Positions 56,155 to 64,000 of a stretch of DNA of 64,000 bases are shown piece by piece. Origin of the DNA: Siphonodentalium dalli (taxonomy: Eukaryota > Mollusca > Scaphopoda > Gadilida > Siphonodentaliidae); NCBI GenBank assembly GCA_032622095.1, contig CP136064.1, positions 5,513,512-5,577,511 on the forward strand, written 5' to 3'. The notes beneath the pieces are model-generated. The model was not told the origin of the DNA. It worked only from the letters and a program-made list of their open reading frames with translations, and searched no databases. A program made the translations under genes and the position numbers. Position 1 is the first letter of the stretch. Each line of letters begins with the position of its first letter.

Positions 56155-56527
56155 CCCTTTACCCAACAAACCGGCCAAAAACGCCCAAATAAAGATTCAA
56201 CAGCCTAAAATATCTTCGGTCTGTCTCAATAAAACCATACAAATATGGATATCATTGGAACCGGTTTATTGACCACATTGTGTTGGTTACAGTTATGTCC
56301 TGTGCCAATGCATTCTCTTATATATAGGTCGCCTCGCATATATAAGAGAATGCATTGGCCTCAACACTTTTTACCATTTTTTCTTACATTTAAAAAAAAT
56401 TCTAATATTTTTCTACATTCTTTGACAATTTTATCATTTTTAATATGTGTTAAGCCAATGCATTCTATGGTCGACTCGCATATATAAGAGAATGCATTGG
56501 CACAGGGCCCTTCTGTTGGGTAAAGGG
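56155..56527 (-). mobile_element. TTAA element type 1, inverted
   Basis: TTAA on both sides; ends CCCTTTACCCAACAAACCGG and CTGTTGGGTAAAGGG. Both hairpins are shortened (apex reduced to ATATAGGTCGCCTCGC in the first and TCTATGGTCGACTC in the second). Confidence 0.88.
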
Positions 56528-56615
56528 TTAATAATTTAAATCAACCCAGGGGATCCATTAGCCCAAGTTTCCTTCAGCTAAAACCATCATGTGATATCGG
56601 TAGAGCGAGCTGCTA

Positions 56616-56725
56616 CAGTAATGCCCTAAATAATCGACTCCTTAACCACAGCAGAATTATGGGTAATTTTTCAGGATTTAGTCGGAAATATGGCTTGTTG
56701 CCATTCATTATTTCGGGCATTACTG
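56616..56725. mobile_element. Family A MITE (copy 12), right arm deleted
   Basis: CAGTAATGCCCTAAATAATC to GGGCATTACTG with TA flanks. Only the left arm remains, joined through TTCATTATTTCGGGCA to the right tip. Confidence 0.85.
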
Positions 56726-57174
56726 TAGTTTCTACAGAATAAACCAGTTTATTGTCACAATTGGGCTATTTAATTACATTTATTGCATTGGTGGTTTTAG
56801 GTGAGCAGGTAAACAATGGTCCGACAAGTCCGTTATAAGACACTATAACAATGGATCTCGGACATAAACTAACTTGGGACCAGGCAGCCATCTTCTGCTT
56901 ATTTTTACTGAAACCCTCTCTCCCCCAGATTAATAACCATTCCAATGCATACTTTTATAATGGAGTGGAAGATTCCATTCAGTCTAGAAAGGGATTAAAA
57001 TGTCAGGCCTGCAGTGGGCATAAAGATAGCCGGACCTTTAAATTGGGCCGGTCTTTAATAAACCCTCAAAATAAGTAAGTTTCCCCTGACATTTTACACT
57101 ATCTTACAAATCTTGATGCCGATTGTCAGTAAAACTTTGACAATTATATTCAGGAGTATATTCATCTATCATAT
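56726..57174. other. No recognised gene
   Basis: A 75-codon plus-strand frame at 56851-57078 contains a CQACSGH motif but no recognisable domain. Otherwise unassigned. Confidence 0.4.
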
Positions 57175-57455
57175 ATCTTGAAACTTCTGTCTGTCTGTAT
57201 GCATGTATGTGTGTGTTATACAGACTTGAAAACTGCTCTACCGATCTGACTCAAATTTGGTATGTAGGCCTACTTTGATCCCGGGAACAATATGGGCAGG
57301 TCTAATTTCAGGTGCGACCGTGTCCTTGACCTCACTCATATAGCATGTTTCTGGAACGATCGAACAATAGTTTGTCCAGACGCTGTAATTTTTGCCCAGA
57401 CGGAGGTGATCACAAATCCCTAAATAGCCCGGACGAAGTCGGGCACATCAGCTAG
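57175..57455 (+). mobile_element. Helitron-like element 3, compact
   Basis: Starts TCTATCATATATCTTGAAAC after host A (57174) and ends with hairpin GCCCGGAC-GAA-GTCGGGC, then ACATCAGCTAG, followed by host T. 281 bp, no tandem array, no coding capacity. 5' and 3' ends match those of element 1 and, in reverse complement, element 4. Confidence 0.9.
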
Positions 57456-57586
57456 TATTATATAACTATGGTATATTCATTAGGACTGATGAAGTGAGCT
57501 CATGTTGAATGCTTGAGCATCGTTTGTGTGGAGGTAGTACTTAATTCAAAACTAACAAAATCGTTGGGGGCAGAACACTCATTTAA

Positions 57587-58824
57587 AGGGGTAGTGTGCA
57601 CTTAATCTGGCCATTTATGGGACCATCTCCTTTTATACTCAAATTAATTCTTTTGTTCCATATATTCTGTTGAGCCATGAATTTGTGCAAAATACACTCA
57701 TGTGCTCTATGAACGATGCAAACAGCATGGTAAGTATGAAAGTGTCAATGACACTGTAGCTCAACTTGAATGGGGGATAATTTCATGCGTTACAGTCAAA
57801 AGAGCGATTAGGAATGCAGAAAGTTTAAATGTCTAAGTAATACTAGATGGCTCCCATCGAGAGGTCACCCCGAAGATCCATTTGGTGACAATCGGATGAG
57901 GGATGTGGTCTGTAGGGTGTGTCAAAGGGTTTATTCATGCAAAGAGTAAAGTCCAAGATGGCTGCCAGCGGTCATTTTTTTTTTTTATTTAAATTTGATA
58001 TCTCCCATCTGGAGGCGATCCTAAACATGCCTATAAATTTTCAAGACAAATATTCCAATAAATGAAGGCTGCAGAGCATGTCGATGGGATTCAAATTTTA
58101 AATCCAAGACTGCTGCTAGCAGCCATGTTTTTTTTTTATGAATTTTGGTCAAAATAGGAGGCTCCCCATCTAGCATTCACCCCGAAGATCCATATGAAGC
58201 TTGGTGTCGATCGGATGCGAGCTGCAGGGTGTGCCCATTGATTAAAATTTGAAATCCAAGATCGCTGTGCTTGTGGCCATGTTTTTTTTTTTTTTTTTTA
58301 TGAATTTTGGTCAAAATAGGAGGCTCCCATCTAGAGGTCACCCTGAAGATCCATTTGAAGTTTTGTGATGATCGGATGAGGGATGTGGTCTGTAGGGTGT
58401 GCCAAAGGATTGTCATGCAAAAAGTAAAATCCAAGATGACTGCCGGCAGCAATGTTTTTTTAAACGAATTTTGGTCAAAATAGGAGGCTCCCATCTAGAG
58501 GTCACCAGAAACATCCATGAAGTTTGGCGATGATCGGATGAGATGCGACATGCAGGGTGTGACAAAGGATATACTGCCAGCGGCCACGTTTTTTAACAAA
58601 TTTCGGTCATCATAGGAGGCTCCCATCTAGCAGTCACCGCGAAGATCCATATGAAGTTTGGAGACGATCGGATGAGAGATGTGACCTGCAGGGTGTGCTA
58701 ACTGAAATGGTTGACTGAAGTTCATAAAGCATGGGTGTATTGTTTTCACGGATCCATGGCTCATTTCATTCACTCAAAAGGAGATGGTTGCATAAATGGG
58801 TTGGATTTAGTGTACTGTACCCCT
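57587..58824 (+). mobile_element. TTAA-flanked element carrying AAGATGGC-type array 2
   Basis: Left end AGGGGTAGTGTGCACTTAAT and, in reverse complement, right end AGGGGTACAGTACACTAAAT, with TTAA outside both (57583-57586 and 58825-58828). The inverted similarity continues through CATTTATG and ACCATCTCCTTTT, about 55 bp. Inside is the same header as at 54960 (57736-57840), then an array of AAGATGGCTGCCAGCGG, GGAGGCTCCCATCTAGAGG and GATCGGATGAGGGATGTGG units. Confidence 0.72.
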
Positions 58825-59211
58825 TTAAAGACCAAAGTGAAGAACAGCTTAGTACTGCATGCAACATTACAATACTTGGAGGCACAACATACCCTCATTG
58901 CCGCAAGTAGAAACTTAATTGCCCTAATTGCAAGGAGTACACACTGCATTCAGTACTGCCTTATGGAATATGGATGCCAATTTCCCTCTTATCCAGATGA
59001 GGAATGTCATATTTGTTTGTCGCATTATCCACTCTTTTGTAGAAGCTTGCTTCCTTTGTTGTAAAGTCACCAAGGAGAGGTCCACATGTCGTTAACATAT
59101 AACCAAATGTCCAGAATACTTCAACATGTTCTCTTAATGAACCCAGTGATTTTATATTTGGAAAGTAGAGTCTTCCCATTCTTCACCATATCGTTTAATA
59201 GTAATAAAATA
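58825..59211. other. No recognised gene
   Basis: A plus-strand frame of 117 codons (58711-59064) starts inside the preceding element and continues here with a CHICLSHYPLFC segment. I do not recognise it, and since it begins in a repeat it is not called a gene. Confidence 0.35.
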
Positions 59212-59606
59212 CTAGCTGATGTACCAGACTTTGTCTGGGCTATTTAGGGATTTCTTTGTGATCGCCTCCATCTGGACAGAATATACAGCGTCTGGACAAA
59301 CTTGTTTGATCTGTACAGAAACATGCCTATGAGAGGTCAAGAAAAAGGTCGCATGTGAAATTGGACCTGCCCATATTGTTTGCGGGGTCAAATTAGGCCT
59401 ACATACCAAATTTGAGTGGATCAGTCGAGGTCCAGAAACATGCCTATGAGCGTATATGAATTATGTCAAGGACATGGTCGCATGTGGATCCACCCATATT
59501 GTTCCCGAATCAAAGTAGTCCTACATAACAAATTTTAGTTGGATTGGTCAAGCAGTTTTCGAGTCTATTAACACACACATACAGAAGTTCCAAAATATAT
59601 AATAGA
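59212..59606 (-). mobile_element. Helitron-like element 4
   Basis: On the minus strand it begins TCTATTATATATTTTGGAAC after A and ends with hairpin GCCCAGAC-AAA-GTCTGG, then TACATCAGCTAG before T. The interior carries two diverged units with CATGTGGATCCACCCATATT or CATGTGAAATTGGACC and CCTACATACCAAATTTGA. Non-autonomous. Confidence 0.88.
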
Positions 59607-60239
59607 TGTTGTAACATATCAGATTATCTTCCCAAATTTTCATTGCATTCTGATTAGGCCAAAACAAAAACATTTCTGATTCCGATAACATTGGGAAATT
59701 TTTCCAGATAGGCAGGCAGGGATTTTTTTTTTTTTAAACCTATCAGCCGCAAGCAATATAATAGTAGTCACGGCCCCATGAAATATGGTAGATCCTTGTG
59801 TATTGAAAATGAGCCAAGCATTGGATAAAATCATATTGTCCCTTGAATTAATTCACTCTGGGGTAAGATCTCTACAAAGGTTATTTTTGCTTTTGGGAAA
59901 AACGATAAATATTCACATTGATACTTGAACAGGTAATTATAGATTACCTCAAAATACCAAGTGTGGGGGGGGGGGGGGGGCTAACTTTTTCTTAGATGCT
60001 CAGAAACTAATTGAAATGACATCACTTTTCACTCTTATTTATTTCATATAAATACACGTGTCAACATTGAACAGAATGGTACATTGACATTCTGAAGAAA
60101 ATATCAACAAAGATGCCTGCAAACTATAATGGAAAACCCCTATCGGAGGTAGCGAATACATGTAATCAGCAATCAGAACAAACCTACAATGTGTGCACAA
60201 CAGGCAAGAATCCAAATGTTTCGGGCACTCCTGTTCTTC
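59607..60239. other. No recognised gene; poly-G tract
   Basis: A G run of about 14 bases is near 59967. A minus-strand frame at 60039-60242 holds a CPKHLDSCLLCTHC cluster, which is suggestive but too short to assign, and an AG|GTTTGT donor-like site follows. Confidence 0.35.
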
Positions 60240-60815
60240 CACTCAAGAGATTCACGGGGTAGGAACTGCTCCGCGAGGCTGATACCTCTTCCAATCTTCG
60301 GTCCAGTTCTTATCCGATTTGGTCAAGGTCACTGGGGATTTTCCCATGGTAAATAACACAAGTTTTATGCAACAGAGATATATATACAGTTCATTTGTTG
60401 TATATACCTTGCCAGCTACCTCAACTATCAAGACATACTAGTTGGAAATTGTTAAGTAAATGTGGAATAGTATAATTTATCCATTTTAAGAAATGTTCCA
60501 GTTCACTAGTGATGGGTCCCAGTTCACAATTGATAAGATCCGTTCACTACCCGAACATCTATGCAACCGATTTTTGGCAAAATAAGTGTGCACATTGTTT
60601 GAACTAAAACTTCACACTAGACTCACTTTTGATTGAATTTAATCACTAATGGTTATTGCGATATGGTAGTTTGGTACACGGTGTAAAGCACGTCTGTTTT
60701 GTACAAACTACAAATAACTCGCAAGTGAACTGGACACGTATCGATGGTGAACAGGACCGAAAATCACAAGAGGATCTTTTCTCATGGAGCAGTTCCTACC
60801 CAGTGAGATTGACAT
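60240..60815. repeat. Imperfect inverted repeat
   Basis: GAGATTCACGGGGTAGGAAC and TGCTCC at 60247-60272 is mirrored by GGAGCAGTTCCTACCCAGTG at 60787-60806, with further matches CTTCGGTCCAGTTC against GAACAGGACCGAA. Arms are about 70 bp with indels. Possibly an old foldback element. Confidence 0.5.
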
Positions 60816-61128
60816 ATAAATTGAGATGGCACTTTATTTCACAATGGACACTTGAACATACAACAGCATCTGCCAACAGGACTTGATATTGACATTATTC
60901 TACGACATTTCTTTAGAATTGTATGAAATTCTATATCATCTTTTATTACACACCTATGCGCGATATCCATTGAAAAAGCGTTTAATTAAAAATGGTAATG
61001 TCACTAATGAATTATTTCATTTCCCATGACGTTACGTCACCTACTGATCTAGACTTAATTTTCGATGGTTGATCTTTCTCCAAATTGGGACTTTCGTGCA
61101 TTAATTCTGTGTTTTAATCAATTTAACC
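60816..61128. other. No recognised gene
   Basis: AT-rich stretch without recognised features. Confidence 0.4.
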
Positions 61129-61346
61129 AAATTGTTGCAGAAGTGTAATAAATAGAGTAATCAATTAGTTCCGATAATTACGTTCAATAACTCACACGAG
61201 GCGAGAGACGTTTCGTTAAGAAACTTGTGCGTTAACGCGCACTTGTTTCTTACCTACGTCCCTTGCCTCTCGTGAATTATTCAACGTAATTCTCTGAACC
61301 AATTGATTACTCTCTATATATTGCATTTTTCTACAGCATTGCCTTT
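61129..61346. repeat. Palindrome of about 215 bp
   Basis: Arms AGAGTAATCAATTAGTTC, ATAATTACGTTCAATAACTC and CGAGGCGAGAGACGT are mirrored by ACGTCCCTTGCCTCTCG, GAATTATTCAACGTAATT and GAACCAATTGATTACTCT. The centre is GTGCGTTAACGCGCAC. Probably a single-copy palindromic MITE of a family not otherwise present here. Confidence 0.75.
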
Positions 61347-61410
61347 TGCCGTGGCTGATTTCGAGGGTTGCTGCAGATTGATGTTTCACAATGTACATTC
61401 TTGAACTGGG

Positions 61411-61525
61411 CAGTCCTCAAAATTGGCCAAGGCAATAAGCAATGGCTTGGAAAATGCTGTGGTAACATTTGGAATCCAACATGACAAAGCAATATATTTG
61501 CCCTGGGACATTTTGAGGGCTGATC
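61411..61525 (-). repeat. Direct repeat with open frame, partner at 63757-63880
   Basis: GCAGTCCTCAAAATTGGCCA, GGCAATAAGCAATGG, AACATTTGGAATCCAACA and TTGCCCTGGGACA have counterparts at 63757-63880. On the minus strand both are open in the same frame and share CWxPNV and LLIAxANFEDC. This could be a dispersed repeat or a pair of related exons. I do not recognise the protein. Confidence 0.45.
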
Positions 61526-61929
61526 TTGGGTAAAATGTTAGAAAACAGGTAAATAAATTCGCTTCACCATGAATTTGAGGACATTTGGGCTTTGATAATT
61601 TGTGCACTCAAACCTAATCAACCTAGACTTCTCTCAATCTGAAGCCTCTAGGATGGTCTCTGTCTGAACTAACAGGTATCAAAACATCTCTGGATTCTTC
61701 CCCCGATGCATAAGTCAGTGGACATTCTATTTTTTCGCAAACTTATTCTGGATATATCTTTCAAGCAGATGATTATTCATAAACCAAATAATACGAGCAT
61801 ATGATCTTAAGCAATAAACCTGAGGAATGGCACAAACCAAAAAGGGATGACACAGCAAAAATGAAATTATTGACAGTATGACTTCAAATCATCACTCACA
61901 CAGGCTTGTCCAAATGTTCATCTACTAAA
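61526..61929. other. No recognised gene
   Basis: No repeat or coding motif identified. Confidence 0.4.
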
Positions 61930-62363
61930 CCCTTTACCCAACAAAACGCCCAAATAAAGCTTCAACAGCCTAAAATATCTTCGGTCTGTCTCAATAACAC
62001 CATACAAATATGGATATCATTGGAACCGGTTCATTGACCACATTGTGATGGTTACAGTTATGCCCTGTGCCAATGCATTCTCTTATATATGCGAGTCGAC
62101 CATAGGTCACCTCGCATATATAAGAGAATGCATTGGCCTAAAAAAACACTATTAACACTTTTTACCATTTTTTCTTACATTCTTTAACAATTTTATAATT
62201 TTTTCTTACATTTTTTATAATATTTTTCTACATTCTTTGACAATTTTATCATTTTTAATATGTGTTAAGCCAATGCATTCTCTTATATATGCGAGGCGAC
62301 CTATGGTCGACTCGCATATATAAGAGAATTCATTGGCACAGGTCCGTTCTGTTGGGTAAAGGG
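61930..62363 (-). mobile_element. TTAA element type 1, complete, inverted
   Basis: Ends CCCTTTACCCAACAAAACG and GTTGGGTAAAGGG; TTAA follows the right end, the left flank is TAAA. Two full hairpins with apices GAGTCGACCATAGGTCACCTC and GAGGCGACCTATGGTCGACTC around an extended T-rich spacer. Confidence 0.9.
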
Positions 62364-62670
62364 TTAAAGAGCAATAAAGAGGCCCTAAATGCTTGAAATT
62401 ATATCAAAAGTGACAAGTGCACAATGTTTCTAACCATTTCGTACACCAAGTTTTTCTTCATCTTGACCATCCAATGACATCATTCAAGATGATAGTTCCA
62501 TCACAATTCTCTACAGTCTACAATGCTATGATAAACCACCATCCCTAATAAGAAACTTCAATTGCCCAGATATACAAATCTTCTACCGATGCCAGCTGGG
62601 TCAAGACGAAAAAAAACATGGTCGACAAACTAAAAATACAGAAAAATAAGTGTGATTGGAGCATCTTTAA
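62364..62670. other. No recognised gene
   Basis: Short spacer between two TTAA elements. Nothing identified. Confidence 0.4.
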
Positions 62671-62905
62671 CCCTTTACCCAACAAAACTGGCCAAATAAA
62701 GCTTCAACAGCCTAAAATATCTTGGGTCTGTCTCAATAGAACCATACAAATATGGATATCATTGGAACCGGCTCCTTGACCACATTGTGATGGTTACAGT
62801 TATGCCCTGTGCCAATGCATTCTCTTATATATGCGAGTCGACCATAGGTCGCCTCGCATATATAAGAGAATGCATTGGCACAGGGCCCTTCTGTTGGGTA
62901 AAGGG
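62671..62905 (-). mobile_element. TTAA element type 1, single-hairpin form
   Basis: TTAA on both sides; ends CCCTTTACCCAACAAAACTGG and CTGTTGGGTAAAGGG. Only one hairpin remains (apex GAGTCGACCATAGGTCGCCTC), as if the spacer and second hairpin were lost by recombination between the two inverted hairpin copies. Confidence 0.92.
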
Positions 62906-63131
62906 TTAAACGAAGTAGCGGCTATATGAACAATCAAAGTTCCGAAGATAAAAATGACATTACATCGGCAGTTTAAAATTGTAAGAAGACTAATGGGTTA
63001 TCAACATTCATACAAGTATACAGAGCAGTCAAATTTCCATTATGCCTGGAAAGCATCGGAGGGCAAACTATAAATTTCTTAATTTCATATGGTGCCTCCC
63101 TCCATAAGAACAATTATAACCAACAATTTAA

Positions 63132-63386
63132 CCCTTTCATGATGGGAGCTGCGTTGGTGCAACATTAAAGATCCTGTGCCATGCATTCTCTTATATATGC
63201 GAGTCTCACATAGGGAGCCTCGCATATATAAAGAGAATGCACTGGCTTACAAGGTAAAGTTAATAATTTTAGGCTAATGCATTTTCTTATTTATGTGAGG
63301 CTCCCTATGGGAGACTCGCATATATAAGAGAATGCATTAGCACAGGGTTTTTCGCAAAATTTCAGGAAGCTCCAGTCATGGAAGGG
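63132..63386. mobile_element. TTAA element type 3, complete
   Basis: Left flank TTAA; ends CCCTTTCATGATGGGAGCTG and TCCAGTCATGGAAGGG; right flank TCAA. Twin hairpins with apices GAGTCTCACATAGGGAGCCTC and GAGGCTCCCTATGGGAGACTC. Outer ends resemble those at 26068-26284 in inverse order. Confidence 0.9.
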
Positions 63387-63668
63387 TCAACAGGCCTCAG
63401 AACACTTGTCATGATTTCACACATCTTTCATCCTAACCGAATCTGTAGACACCTAAAACTCTGCAACTGAACAGTGATGGTCCAAAAAGTCAGTGAGTTA
63501 GTATCTTATTATCACAATCTTCACCAGCTAAACCAGTAAGCCAGTGCAGAACGGCCAGAGTTGGTAAACTTGCTTCTGAGTCTGGGACTAGTAGAAGAAG
63601 CTGACGCCTAGTAGAATGATGTTTTGTGTTGTGCTTGGCGTGATGACCATAGTGGGGTGAGAAACAGC
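63387..63668. other. No recognised gene
   Basis: Possibly the 3' region of a minus-strand gene (see next entry); no polyadenylation signal was assigned with confidence. Confidence 0.35.
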
Positions 63669-63713
63669 TTACAAGTCATCATCATCATCTGGTAGAGCCG
63701 TCTTCTGTGCTTC
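63669..63713 (-). CDS. Possible last coding exon, acidic C-terminus
   Basis: On the minus strand an acceptor-like TTTTAATTCTCAG is followed by 14 codons in phase 0 reading EAQKTALPDDDDDL and a TAA stop. A short acidic tail encoded by a small last exon is plausible for a real gene, but the gene cannot be identified and the upstream exons are uncertain or outside the window. Confidence 0.3.
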   Translation of the reverse strand, partial: EAQKTALPDDDDDL

Positions 63714-63756
63714 CTGAGAATTAAAAGTAGTGATCGATGTGATTAAGATAGGTTTG

Positions 63757-63880
63757 CAGTCCTCAAAATTGGCCACGGCAATAAGCAATGACGTGGGAGA
63801 CGCCATGCCAACATTTGGAAGCCAACAAGCCACATCATTAAATTTGCCATGGGACAATTTTTCCTAATTTCGAAGGCTGG
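63757..63880 (-). repeat. Direct repeat with open frame, partner at 61411-61525
   Basis: Counterpart of 61411-61525 at roughly three quarters nucleotide identity. The shared minus-strand frame continues into the region before the possible last exon at 63669. Whether it is coding is undecided. Confidence 0.4.
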
Positions 63881-64000
63881 TTTTGCATCCTACAGTGATG
63901 TGGAACACTCAGCTGGGGCGCACAGTGAATAAACTTGCTCAAAGTAGGTAATGAATTAATATCAAAATTGCAAGCACACAATGTCATTCCATCATATAAA

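Noticed and set aside
58711-59064. 117-codon plus-strand frame as a gene
   Set aside because: It starts within the end of a TTAA-flanked element and crosses its border. No domain is recognisable, although the Cys/His-containing tail was noted.
61190-61300. Histone-type stem-loop or tRNA-like fold at the GTGCGTTAACGCGCAC centre
   Set aside because: The hairpin is part of a much longer 215-bp palindrome, has no cloverleaf arrangement or conserved tRNA boxes, and no histone frame is nearby.

Overview
This is a gene-poor, AT-rich stretch of an animal nuclear genome. No bacterial, viral or organellar gene organisation is visible: no operons, no rRNA or tRNA that I could recognise, no CRISPR array, and no open frame long enough to be a convincing intact gene. 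The sequence is dominated by non-autonomous DNA transposons (MITEs), Helitron-like elements, foldback elements and minisatellites. The repeat style (MITEs with TA, TTAA or 8-bp target duplications, Helitrons carrying tandem repeats, dispersed blocks with phrases such as AAGATGGC and GGGCCATAACTCT, poly-C tracts) best fits a marine invertebrate, probably a mollusc and perhaps a bivalve. That assignment is inference.

Layout. From 1 to about 28 kb the window is a mosaic of small palindromic elements. I use local labels. Family A is a TA-flanked palindrome starting CAGTAATGC, with 12 copies. Family B has outer ends CAAGCCTG, internal hairpins and an 8-bp target duplication, and is hAT-like. The TTAA families are piggyBac-like, have several unrelated ends, and mostly share one twin-hairpin cassette. 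Family D is also TTAA-flanked. Two further hAT-like MITEs start CAGGGGCGCC. Several insertions are nested, so their order and target duplications can be read directly.

From 30.3 to 49.1 kb lies a duplicated domain in the order copy A, block C1, copy B, block C2. Copy A has received two Helitron-like elements in tandem (30830-32538) and a 6-kb giant palindrome (32971-38996). Copy B keeps the empty site for both insertions, so their exact boundaries are visible. The giant palindrome itself holds a 5'-truncated LINE near its apex. Blocks C1 and C2 (about 2.2 kb, almost identical) carry Helitron-derived arrays rich in AGGTCA-type half-sites. Between copy B and C2 lies a decayed two-exon C2H2 zinc-finger gene on the minus strand.

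From 49 to 64 kb the MITE mosaic resumes. It includes a 1.06-kb tandem duplication with another occupied/empty site pair, two large AAGATGGC-type minisatellite arrays (one packaged between terminal inverted repeats flanked by TTAA), two more Helitron-like elements in opposite orientation, and possible terminal-exon traces of a minus-strand gene near 63.7 kb.

The recognisable coding remnants are the LINE reverse-transcriptase C-terminus at 35.7-36.3 kb and the zinc-finger pseudogene at 44.2-45.7 kb. Everything was read by eye: identities are estimates, and family names rest on end sequences and target duplications, not on transposase sequence, since no transposase is present.
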